Of a stretch of DNA of 9,779 nucleotides, positions 1 through 5,721 are shown in pieces. The translations under genes were made by a program, and so were the position numbers. Source of the stretch: Sulfurovum sp. (GTDB taxonomy: Bacteria; Campylobacterota; Campylobacteria; Campylobacterales; Sulfurovaceae); assembly GCA_027046415.1 (NCBI GenBank), contig JALTYW010000202.1, forward strand, positions 1 to 9,779. Direction: 5' to 3'. Position 1 is the first letter of the stretch. Each line of letters begins with the position of its first letter. Below the pieces are notes generated by a model. That model made no database searches and was not told the origin of the DNA. It saw only the letters and a list, made by a program, of their open reading frames with translations.

Positions 1-138
1 TGCGGTTCATCTCCAGTACCCGCATCAGCTAAAGAGATCAATGCAAAACAGGAAATTGAAGAAAATATGTCCGAAGCACAAAAAGCACGCATGGAGTATC
101 TTGCCTTGCAGCATAAACGAGCAAAAGAATCTTCATAG
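1..138 (+). CDS. C-terminal part of a small probable lipoprotein
   Basis: The first frame is open from base 1 to a TAG stop at 136-138 and gives 45 residues; the start lies outside the window. The visible part begins Cys-Gly-Ser-Ser-Pro and continues as a charged, helix-prone stretch rich in Glu, Lys, Gln and Ala. A Cys followed by small residues is what follows a lipobox, so the protein may be a short lipid-anchored periplasmic protein whose signal peptide is just upstream. That reading is inference, because the residues before the Cys cannot be seen. I do not recognise the family. The coding call rests on the open frame, sensible composition and a stop placed neatly ahead of the next gene's leader. 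Confidence 0.55.
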   Translation, partial: CGSSPVPASAKEINAKQEIEENMSEAQKARMEYLALQHKRAKESS

Positions 139-148
139 CATCTCTGGC

Positions 149-169
149 AGATTAACCTTAGATTAATCT
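149..169 (+). promoter_or_regulatory. Tandem AGATTAA direct repeat / inverted repeat upstream of the BI-1 gene
   Basis: AGATTAA occurs at 149-155 and again at 160-166, separated by CCTT, giving an 11-bp period. The same bases also form an inverted repeat, AGATTAA (149-155) against TTAATCT (163-169), with a 7-nt loop. The direct-repeat layout matches that of binding boxes for OmpR/PhoB-type response regulators. The hairpin reading would make it a weak AT-rich terminator for the preceding gene, but only a short run of T residues follows. Function is inferred. Confidence 0.35.
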
Positions 170-177
170 CTCTTTAC

Positions 178-183
178 TATACT
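178..183 (+). promoter_or_regulatory. Candidate -10 box (TATACT) for the BI-1 gene
   Basis: TATACT lies 39 bases before the start codon of the membrane-protein gene, in an AT-rich leader, with no good -35 hexamer at the usual distance. Weak or absent -35 elements are normal for Campylobacterota sigma-70 promoters. A second AT-rich possibility (TATAAG near 194-199) cannot be excluded. Confidence 0.3.
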
Positions 184-222
184 TCCCACACTATATAAGA
201 TCAATATTGAAAAGGATTATCA

Positions 223-912
223 ATGGCTTTATATGACAGAGACTATACAACAACACAGGAAACTGGCTACGTACAGGAGACTGCTACAGTCAGCTTTATG
301 AAGAAAACCTATCAGCTTTTGGCTGCGAGTATGATTGCAGCGGCAGCTGGTGCTTATGTTACCATGCCATATGCTGCTGCTGTTTTTGAGTATAAATGGT
401 TTATTTTTGGAGCAGAGTTACTTGTACTCTTCTTCGGACTTGGTATGAGCAGAAACAAACCGGGACTAAACCTTGCTATGCTCTTTATCTTTACATTTTT
501 AACGGGTGTCTCACTTGTTCCTTTGCTTGCTACAATGATAGGCATGGGGAATGGTGCAGTAATAGGCAATGCCTTTCTAATGACATCGGTACTTTTTGGT
601 GCATTGAGCCTCTTTGCCATCAACAGTAAAAGCGACTACTCCAGTTGGGGAAAGCCGCTTTTTATTACCCTCATTGTTGTGATTATCGCTTCACTGGTAA
701 ATTACTTCCTGCTGCAAAGCCCGCTTATGCACATCATCATCACAGCGGGTATCCTGCTTCTATTCAGTATCTTTACCATTTATGATACACAGAACATTGC
801 AAATGGTGCCTATGATTCGCCTGTTGATGCTGCTGTTTCTCTTTATATCGACTTTTTAAATATGTTTACAGCAATCCTGCAGCTTCTCGGCATTATGGGA
901 AGTGACGAATAG
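223..912 (+). CDS. Bax inhibitor-1 / YccA family membrane protein
   Basis: This 229-residue protein has about seven hydrophobic segments (roughly 28-50, 55-74, 82-104, 110-132, 146-165, 168-187 and 205-226) after a polar, tyrosine-rich N-terminus. Length and layout fit the bacterial BI-1/YccA (TMBIM) family. The C-terminal signature is present: Tyr-Asp-Thr-Gln at 187-190 and Tyr-Ile-Asp-Phe-Leu-Asn at 208-213. Asp188 and Asp210 are the likely counterparts of the paired aspartates that form the pH- and calcium-sensing site in Bacillus YetJ. Family members act in the inner membrane as calcium leak channels (YetJ) or interact with the FtsH protease (E. coli YccA); the role here is not known. The ATG has an AAAGGA Shine-Dalgarno at 211-216 with 6-nt spacing. 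It seems to be monocistronic, since secG downstream has its own promoter. Confidence 0.93.
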   Translation: MALYDRDYTTTQETGYVQETATVSFMKKTYQLLAASMIAAAAGAYVTMPYAAAVFEYKWFIFGAELLVLFFGLGMSRNKPGLNLAMLFIFTFLTGVSLVPLLATMIGMGNGAVIGNAFLMTSVLFGALSLFAINSKSDYSSWGKPLFITLIVVIIASLVNYFLLQSPLMHIIITAGILLLFSIFTIYDTQNIANGAYDSPVDAAVSLYIDFLNMFTAILQLLGIMGSDE

Positions 913-961
913 CCAAATAGAGCCTTCATTCTGGTTTACCGCACTTTCAATATAGTTTGGG

Positions 962-967
962 TATAAT
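962..967 (+). promoter_or_regulatory. -10 box (TATAAT) of the secG promoter
   Basis: A perfect TATAAT sits in the context TTTGGGTATAATCGCC, 45 bases before the secG ATG, with no convincing -35. The preceding GGG is shared with the frr promoter in this window (GGGTAAAAT). Transcription would begin near 973-975, giving a leader of about 40 nt. Confidence 0.65.
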
Positions 968-979
968 CGCCCAAATTAT

Positions 980-998
980 TGCCCGCTATATGCGGGTA
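980..998 (+). promoter_or_regulatory. 5'-UTR hairpin of secG
   Basis: CCCGC (982-986) pairs with GCGGG (992-996) around a TATAT loop. A G-U pair (981/997) and a T-A pair (980/998) extend the stem to 7 bp. It lies at the predicted 5' end of the secG mRNA and stops 4 nt before the Shine-Dalgarno AGAGGA. No T-run follows, so it is not a terminator. A role in mRNA stability is a guess. Confidence 0.4.
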
Positions 999-1012
999 CT
1001 GAAGAGGACTAT

Positions 1013-1351
1013 ATGACATCAACACTGCTAATCGTACAAATTATTCTGGCTATTGCCATTACTATCGTTGTTTTGCTTCAAAAAAGTTCAAGTATCGGTC
1101 TGGGTGCCTACAGCGGGAGCAATGAGTCTGTATTTGGTGCGAAGGGTCCCACAGGATTTTTGGCAAAACTCACATTTACACTGGCACTTGCTTTTATTAT
1201 CAATACCTTGGCACTTGGCTACTTCTATACACAGGAAAGCAAGAGTTCGGTTGCTGATAAGATTGTTCCTAAAAACAATGCCGTTGTGCCTGCGGCTCCT
1301 GTCAAAACACCAAGCACTCCTGCAGCACCACAGGCACCAGCTACAAAATAA
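1013..1351 (+). CDS. secG: Sec translocon subunit SecG
   Basis: This is the small, non-essential partner of SecY and SecE in the inner-membrane protein-export channel; in E. coli SecG assists the SecA-driven insertion cycle. The 112-residue product has the family's two membrane helices (about 3-22 and 50-71) joined by a Gly/Ser-rich loop with the typical SecG run Gly-Leu-Gly-Ala-Tyr-Ser-Gly (29-35) and Phe-Gly-Ala-Lys-Gly-Pro (41-46). The loop is followed by an Ala/Pro/Lys-rich tail (about 79-112), which is common in SecG proteins and variable in length. The ATG is preceded by AGAGGA at 1003-1008, 4 nt away. A TATAAT box upstream and a terminator downstream suggest a single-gene transcript. 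Confidence 0.95.
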   Translation: MTSTLLIVQIILAIAITIVVLLQKSSSIGLGAYSGSNESVFGAKGPTGFLAKLTFTLALAFIINTLALGYFYTQESKSSVADKIVPKNNAVVPAAPVKTPSTPAAPQAPATK

Positions 1352-1367
1352 TATCTATCCATAGTCT

Positions 1368-1388
1368 CGGGGCACTTAACCCCGTTTT
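1368..1388 (+). terminator. Short intrinsic terminator after secG
   Basis: CGGGG (1368-1372) pairs with CCCCG (1380-1384) across a 7-nt loop, followed directly by TTTT (1385-1388). The stem is only 5 bp but is all G-C. It lies 17 bases after the secG stop and ahead of the frr promoter, which fits a transcript end. Confidence 0.65.
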
Positions 1389-1460
1389 AGACTTATATCT
1401 ATATTTTTTCTGCTTTTCTTCAGATAATCTCCTCCATTCCCCTTCAAAGGTAAAAAAGGG

Positions 1461-1466
1461 TAAAAT
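1461..1466 (+). promoter_or_regulatory. -10 box (TAAAAT) of the frr-pyrE promoter
   Basis: TAAAAT in the context AAAGGGTAAAATTCC lies 36 bases before the frr ATG, downstream of the secG terminator. It shares the GGG-plus-hexamer form of the secG promoter. No -35 is clear. An 8-bp direct repeat (CCTTCAAA at 1441-1448 and 1468-1475) flanks it. Confidence 0.5.
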
Positions 1467-1496
1467 TCCTTCAAATAACCCTCCAGGAGAGTAAAT

Positions 1497-2054
1497 ATGG
1501 TGAATGAAATTTTTGAACATACCAAAGAACATATGGATAAAAGTATTGAGGCTCTCAAACGTGATTTCGCTTCATTGAGAACAGGAAAAGTGACAACCAG
1601 TATTGTGGACAACATCAAAGTTGACTACTATGGTACACCTACTCCACTAAACCAAGTTGGAAGTGTAATTGCAACTGATGCAACCACAATCGCAATTACA
1701 CCCTGGGAGAAAAATCTGCTGGGAGATATTGAAAAGGCGATTCAGGAAGCGAATATCGGAGTCAATCCGAACAATGACGGTGACTTTATCAAACTTTTCT
1801 TCCCTCCTATGACCAGCGAACAGAGACAAGAGATCGTCAAGCAGGCAAAGGCTATGGCAGAAAACGCAAGAGTGGCGATCAGAAACATCCGAAAGGATGC
1901 CAATAACAAGATCAAGAAGCTTGAAAAAGAGAAAGAGATCAGTGAAGATGAATCCAAAAAAGCGCAGGATGAAATCCAAAAGATTACTGATGATCATGTT
2001 GCAAAGGTCGACGAACTCTTCAAGTCCAAAGAGGCTGATATCCTAAAGGTGTAA
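1497..2054 (+). CDS. frr: Ribosome recycling factor
   Basis: RRF works with EF-G after termination to split the 70S ribosome and release mRNA and tRNA in the cytoplasm. The 185-residue product has the standard length and the family landmarks in order: Leu-Arg-Thr-Gly at 27-30 in the first long helix, [10 protein letters not shown] at 42-51 in the hinge and beta domain, Pro-Pro-Met-Thr-Ser-Glu-Gln-Arg at 103-110, and [11 protein letters not shown] at 124-134. A highly charged C-terminal helix (about 137-180) completes the three-helix bundle. The ATG has a strong AGGAGA at 1485-1490 with 6-nt spacing. The stop is one base before the pyrE start, so the two genes are cotranscribed. Confidence 0.97.
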   Translation: MVNEIFEHTKEHMDKSIEALKRDFASLRTGKVTTSIVDNIKVDYYGTPTPLNQVGSVIATDATTIAITPWEKNLLGDIEKAIQEANIGVNPNNDGDFIKLFFPPMTSEQRQEIVKQAKAMAENARVAIRNIRKDANNKIKKLEKEKEISEDESKKAQDEIQKITDDHVAKVDELFKSKEADILKV

Positions 2055-2055
2055 T

Positions 2056-2661
2056 ATGAACGTAGAACAGGTATACAAAGATGCAAATGCATTGCTTGAA
2101 GGGCATTTCCTGCTGGCAAGCGGCAACCACTCAGCAAGATACCTTCAGAGTGCCAAAGTACTCGAGTATCCACAGAAAGCTTCCGAACTTACAGATGCCC
2201 TTGCATCCATGATAAAGGATGCCGGCGTTGCTGTAGATACAGTGTGTGCACCAGCCCTTGGTGGTGTACTTGCCGGATACGAACTTGCCCGTTCTCTCGG
2301 TGTACGTTCCATTTTTGTAGAAAAAAAAGAGGGTGGAATGGAGCTTCGAAGAGGCTTTGAAATAGAGCCCGGTGAAAAAGTAATCATTTGTGAAGATATT
2401 ATTACCACAGGCGGTTCGGCACTCAAAGCTGCACAGACAATAGAGGCACTGGGTGGTGAAATTGTTGCTTTTGCATCACTTGCAAATCGCGGTTTTTGTA
2501 AACGTGTGGGTGGGGAGAATGAAGCTAAACCAGAGTGCAAGCTTCCAAAGAACATTCCGCTCTTTTCACTTGCAGACTTTACGTTTGAAATGTATGCACC
2601 AGATAAGTGCCCTATGTGTAAAGAGGGTTCAACGGCAATTAAACCGGGAAGTAAAGGGTAA
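2056..2661 (+). CDS. pyrE: Orotate phosphoribosyltransferase
   Basis: PyrE joins orotate to PRPP to make orotidine 5'-monophosphate, the fifth step of pyrimidine synthesis, in the cytoplasm. The 201-residue product carries the type I phosphoribosyltransferase fold. Its PRPP-binding signature is at 109-121 ([13 protein letters not shown]), with the two acidic residues Glu113 and Asp114. The Lys-Lys-Glu-Gly-Gly loop (90-94) and Arg98-Arg99 fit the flexible catalytic loop. A Cys-Pro-Met-Cys pair (185-188) near the end resembles the C-terminus of other PyrE proteins of this shape. The ATG has AAAGGT at 2045-2050, inside the end of frr, with 5-nt spacing. It ends 3 nt before a hairpin shared with the convergent PAS gene. 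Confidence 0.95.
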   Translation: MNVEQVYKDANALLEGHFLLASGNHSARYLQSAKVLEYPQKASELTDALASMIKDAGVAVDTVCAPALGGVLAGYELARSLGVRSIFVEKKEGGMELRRGFEIEPGEKVIICEDIITTGGSALKAAQTIEALGGEIVAFASLANRGFCKRVGGENEAKPECKLPKNIPLFSLADFTFEMYAPDKCPMCKEGSTAIKPGSKG

Positions 2662-2692
2662 AAGGCGCCTCTTCCTAAAACTGACAGGCGCC
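2660..2692 (-). terminator. Intrinsic terminator of the PAS gene, placed in the pyrE/PAS convergent gap
   Basis: AGGCGCC (2686-2692) and GGCGCCT (2664-2670) form a perfect 7-bp G-C-rich stem with a 15-nt loop. Read on the minus strand it is followed by TTTT (2663-2660), so it suits the PAS transcript. One arm lies inside the last codons of the PAS gene. For pyrE on the plus strand the hairpin follows the stop by 2 nt but has no T-run after it, so termination in that direction would be weaker or factor-dependent. Confidence 0.65.
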
Positions 2693-3184
2693 CCTTCCCA
2701 TAAATACCTCTCCACAATATTGACTTGTCGCATTGGCATCACCGCTTGCTTTTATCTCTTCATACTCAGCCATAACATTCTCCAGCTCTTCAGCATTCGG
2801 AGCACGCCGCGTAGCCATAAAACCTGTCAGGTTACCAGATGCATCACTTTTGGGCTGAATAGTAAGTTCCGTCCAGTACCCGATACCCTCTTTGGAAATA
2901 TTGCATACATATCCACTCCAAGTCTTCCCTTCCGATGTTTTTTGACATGCATCCTTGAATATTGACTGCGGCATATTGGGATGCATATGTGCACAATGCG
3001 GAGAACCGATCACCTCATCTTTAGCATAACCACTCACTTCTACAAATCTTCTGTTGGCATAGGTTATAACACCATCCATATCCGTTTCGACAAGAAGCGG
3101 TTTCCCCTCATAGATAAACTCTTCCTCTTTGGTGTCTTCTCTGCTTATTTGTTTGTTTGTCTTCACATTGGTAAATGTTACCAT
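2675..3184 (-). CDS. Stand-alone PAS-domain sensor, Aer/CetB-like
   Basis: This 169-residue soluble protein is a single PAS domain (about 25-130). Family marks include Asp-Gly-Val-Ile-Thr-Tyr-Ala-Asn (37-44), Val-Ser-Gly-Tyr (50-53), Val-Ile-Gly-Ser-Pro-His (58-63), Trp89-Ser-Gly and Tyr103-Trp104. This order resembles the FAD-binding PAS of the energy-taxis receptor Aer and the separate PAS protein CetB of Campylobacter, which pairs with a membrane signalling partner. No transmembrane, kinase or methyl-accepting domain is attached, so it would need a partner encoded elsewhere. The loop that in Aer holds Arg57, His58 and Asp60 reads Met67-His68-Pro69-Asn70 here, so two of the three FAD-linked residues are changed and extra Cys64 and His66 appear. 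The short C-terminal tail carries two more Cys (157, 167). The ATG has AGGAGAA (3191-3197) 6 nt away. Whether it binds FAD is uncertain. Confidence 0.85.
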   Translation of the reverse strand: MVTFTNVKTNKQISREDTKEEEFIYEGKPLLVETDMDGVITYANRRFVEVSGYAKDEVIGSPHCAHMHPNMPQSIFKDACQKTSEGKTWSGYVCNISKEGIGYWTELTIQPKSDASGNLTGFMATRRAPNAEELENVMAEYEEIKASGDANATSQYCGEVFMGRGACQF

Positions 3185-3232
3185 TGATGCTTCTCCTGCT
3201 CATATTATTATATGTGATCATAATTTTGGCTA

Positions 3233-3238
3233 ATTATA
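3233..3238 (-). promoter_or_regulatory. -10 box (TATAAT) of the PAS gene
   Basis: On the minus strand a perfect TATAAT lies 48 bases before the PAS start codon. The spot for a -35 is occupied by the palindrome at 3252-3265 rather than a consensus hexamer. The PAS gene can therefore be expressed apart from the upstream ATPase gene. Confidence 0.5.
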
Positions 3239-3251
3239 GAGCAATCTTTTT

Positions 3252-3265
3252 TAAAGTATACTTTA
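3252..3265. promoter_or_regulatory. 14-bp perfect palindrome, possible operator
   Basis: TAAAGTATACTTTA is an uninterrupted 14-bp palindrome. It lies between the ATPase stop codon and the PAS start codon, 13 bp upstream of the PAS -10 box, so it covers the expected -35 position. No T-run follows it on the minus strand, so it does not look like a terminator for the ATPase gene. A dimeric repressor or activator site is a reasonable inference; the regulator is unknown. Confidence 0.35.
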
Positions 3266-3289
3266 TCCATCTATTCAGTCATATATTGT

Positions 3290-5623
3290 TTAAGTACGCC
3301 ACACAATAGCACAGTTTTCTACATCAATATCGGTTTTTCGTGGCTTTATTTTGAACGCTGTAACTTCACAATTTTCTATATTGTACTTCTCATGCAAAAT
3401 GTCAATTTTACTTTCAAGCTCCTCCTCAAGCGCACCCAAATCATCCTCTATAGAAGCTACGCGTTGTTGTGCACGGCTCATCTCTCCACGCTCTTTGAGA
3501 ATACGCCCGCCTTTGTTGACGGCTCTGCCCACCTTGCTTACGCTGGTTTTTCCAAAGAGAGCTCCCAATACCGAAATACCTGCTTCAATGATGCTGTTCG
3601 TGGCGTCAGCTTCCTCTTTTGCGACTCTGGCTTTGGCACGTTCCAAACGCTCCAAAAGCGTTTTTTCCTTTTTTGCATAGCGCTCTTTTAGTTTATCAAT
3701 AGCCTCTTCCTTCTGCTCCTCAAGCATATCCTGCAGCCGTACCATAAAATCTGCCCGACTCTCTCCTGCCTTTGACTCCAGCTTTGGAGTACTGCAACGC
3801 CACATCTGTAGAGCTTCACTCTGATAGAGATAGTCTGTGAGTTCCCGTGTACATCTGCGCAAGTCTTTGTCATTCAAAACTACTTCCGGAACGGGTGCGA
3901 AGTGTGCGTTTGTCGGTACCGTTCGTGGGAAGCGTTCGAAATCAACCTCCTCTGCTTCTGACTCCCCCCAGTCGATACGCGAAAGTGATACCTCCAGAGG
4001 AAGCGAAAACAGCAAAGCGCGCTCTTCATCGATACCCCGGCTCTGATTGAAAAAGTGTACGGTCGCTTTTGCTCCCAGTGTCGGGAAATAGTCGTTCCCT
4101 CCTGTGGGATCAGGTTCAAAATACTGAATAATGGAGCTGTCTATCTGTTGGTAGGTATGGGTAGCAGACGCTTTTGGTATGTTTCTTTCCGATGATGTAG
4201 CTGCACCGCCTTGCATCGATGCCTTCTTTTGCGCCATCAGTGCGGCAATTTCATCTTTTTTCAGCGGACCTTTGAGGTAACTCAGTACCCAGCGCGTCGT
4301 AAAGAGCCTGATATCATCCAGGTGTGCGCTCTTGAGAAAGAAGGTGCGCTTCTGCAGGTTGGCAAGCAGCGTTTTGATCTCGCTCTTGTCGTAACTGGTA
4401 CCAACCTTTCCGCCAAGCCCGTCGATAACCCGCTCGATATCCTGCGAAGTCTGCAGCCGTCCGATAAACCAGGTGCCGATGTTGGCAAGTCCCTTATAGT
4501 CCAGATCTACCGGGTTTTGCGTACTGAGTACGACCCCAACTCCAAATGCACGCGCCTGCTTGAGCAATAGCAGCATCGGTTCTTTGCTTGGCGGATTCTT
4601 GCTTGGCGGGAAGAAACCAAAAATCTCATCCATATAAAGCAGTGTCTTAAGTCTCGATGTCCCACTCTGGCGCCGCATCCACGCAATGTAGCGGTTGAGC
4701 AGCAATGTAACGAAGAACATCCTCTCCTGATCGTTGAGGTGGGCAATGGAGAAAATGGCGATCTTCGCCCTACCGTTTTCGTCATAAAGCAAGCTCTGAA
4801 TATCGAGTTCTTCTCCCTCAAGCCAGGAGGAGAAGCTTGGACTTGCCAGCAGGGCATTGAACTTCGTTGCCAGCGTAAAACGCTTCTTTTGCGGAAAGAA
4901 ATCCTCCAGCGATAGCACACCGATCTTTTTAAACGGCGGCTTGATAATCTGCCCGATGATCTTTGCGATATCCATTTCCTCATCGGAGGTCCACGCATGC
5001 ATCAAAATCTGTGCGATCAAAATATATTCAGGGGTATCGAGCGAATCGGTATCTTCACCGATGAGTGCAAGTAGGCTCGATGCGGCACTTTTGAGGTAGG
5101 AAGCCAGCGTATCGCTATCGCCCATAATCTCTGCAGGCGGTTTACCAAGTGAGGAGAGAATGTTCACCGATACACCGGCCGAACTTCCCGGCGTGTAAAT
5201 GGTCTTCTGTACCTTGGCAAAACGCGCCACCCGTTCACTGCTCTGCTGCCAGCTCTCAATCCCGTTTTTCCACATTTTGGCGACTTCCTGCGCATAGACA
5301 GCCGGAGCTTCCCCTTTGGCCTCCGCCTCATCACGAACCCATGGCTTAAATGTGTCTTCAGAGAAGTCCGGATCCACCAGACATAGGTCACCCATATCTC
5401 CTTTTGGATCAATAACAATAGCAGGGATATTATCGAGTGCTGCCTCTTCAATAAGTCCAATACCAAGTCCAGTCTTCCCCGATCCGGTCATACCGATAAT
5501 TGCAGCATGGGTTGTAAAGTGCTTGTTCTTGAGCAGCGTCAGTGCTTCTGTCACCTCCAAGCTGTTTTTGTCGACATCTTTTCCCAGATAAAAAAGCCCA
5601 AGCTTTTCATATACCTCCTGCAT
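3290..5623 (-). CDS. HerA/FtsK-superfamily P-loop ATPase with long C-terminal coiled-coil region
   Basis: This is a large cytoplasmic ATPase (777 residues from the ATG; numbering below counts from the GTG one codon earlier). Walker A is Gly-Met-Thr-Gly-Ser-Gly-Lys-Thr at 45-52, followed by Ile-Asp-Pro-Lys-Gly-Asp at 72-77. Walker B is Leu-Leu-Tyr-Met-Asp-Glu-Ile at 329-335, then Leu-Ser-Thr-Gln-Asn-Pro-Val-Asp at 367-374 and Arg390-Leu-Gln-Thr-Ser. These are marks of HerA-like (COG0433/DUF87, DUF853) motor ATPases, which translocate DNA or remodel complexes as hexamers. After about residue 460 a long extension has a charged coiled coil (about 632-672), a Gly/Ala-rich hydrophobic turn (about 678-710) and a second coiled coil (about 714-748). 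AAAGGAGG (5631-5638) is 7 nt from the ATG at 5623 and 4 nt from the GTG at 5626, so I chose the ATG. Substrate and pathway are unknown, and no NurA- or Sir2-type partner is adjacent. Confidence 0.85.
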   Translation of the reverse strand: MQEVYEKLGLFYLGKDVDKNSLEVTEALTLLKNKHFTTHAAIIGMTGSGKTGLGIGLIEEAALDNIPAIVIDPKGDMGDLCLVDPDFSEDTFKPWVRDEAEAKGEAPAVYAQEVAKMWKNGIESWQQSSERVARFAKVQKTIYTPGSSAGVSVNILSSLGKPPAEIMGDSDTLASYLKSAASSLLALIGEDTDSLDTPEYILIAQILMHAWTSDEEMDIAKIIGQIIKPPFKKIGVLSLEDFFPQKKRFTLATKFNALLASPSFSSWLEGEELDIQSLLYDENGRAKIAIFSIAHLNDQERMFFVTLLLNRYIAWMRRQSGTSRLKTLLYMDEIFGFFPPSKNPPSKEPMLLLLKQARAFGVGVVLSTQNPVDLDYKGLANIGTWFIGRLQTSQDIERVIDGLGGKVGTSYDKSEIKTLLANLQKRTFFLKSAHLDDIRLFTTRWVLSYLKGPLKKDEIAALMAQKKASMQGGAATSSERNIPKASATHTYQQIDSSIIQYFEPDPTGGNDYFPTLGAKATVHFFNQSRGIDEERALLFSLPLEVSLSRIDWGESEAEEVDFERFPRTVPTNAHFAPVPEVVLNDKDLRRCTRELTDYLYQSEALQMWRCSTPKLESKAGESRADFMVRLQDMLEEQKEEAIDKLKERYAKKEKTLLERLERAKARVAKEEADATNSIIEAGISVLGALFGKTSVSKVGRAVNKGGRILKERGEMSRAQQRVASIEDDLGALEEELESKIDILHEKYNIENCEVTAFKIKPRKTDIDVENCAIVWRT

Positions 5624-5673
5624 CACTATCCCTCCTTTAGCATCAATCGATTTATATTTATGATTATGCGGAT

Positions 5674-5679
5674 ATTGTA
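5674..5679 (-). promoter_or_regulatory. Possible -10 box (TACAAT) for the HerA-like ATPase gene
   Basis: On the minus strand TACAAT occurs 50 bases before the ATPase start, in the 95-base gap after the pseudopilin gene. No -35 is clear. The same gap has no hairpin followed by a T-run, so read-through from the secretion operon is an alternative source of expression. Confidence 0.25.
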
Positions 5680-5721
5680 GCAGGTTTTCGCTGACTTACA
5701 CTGCTGCATCTTTGGTGTTCT

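Noticed and set aside
1341..1618. Minus-strand open frames over the secG-frr gap and the start of frr
   Set aside because: They overlap the secG terminator, the frr promoter and the frr coding region, have no good ribosome-binding site that I can see, and encode no recognisable domain.
3201..3222. TGATCA and CATAT/ATATG repeats in the PAS leader as an FNR- or CRP-type site
   Set aside because: Neither the TTGAT-N4-ATCAA nor the TGTGA-N6-TCACA pattern is met; only half-sites occur in AT-rich sequence.
3290..5626. The HerA-like ATPase as part of an antiphage defence system
   Set aside because: No Sir2, DUF4297, nuclease or restriction gene is next to it. Its neighbours are a PAS sensor and secretion genes, so the family alone does not support a defence role.
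5680..5705. AGCAG/CTGCT inverted repeat after the pseudopilin gene as a terminator
   Set aside because: The stem is only 5 bp with a 16-nt loop, and no T-run follows on the minus strand.
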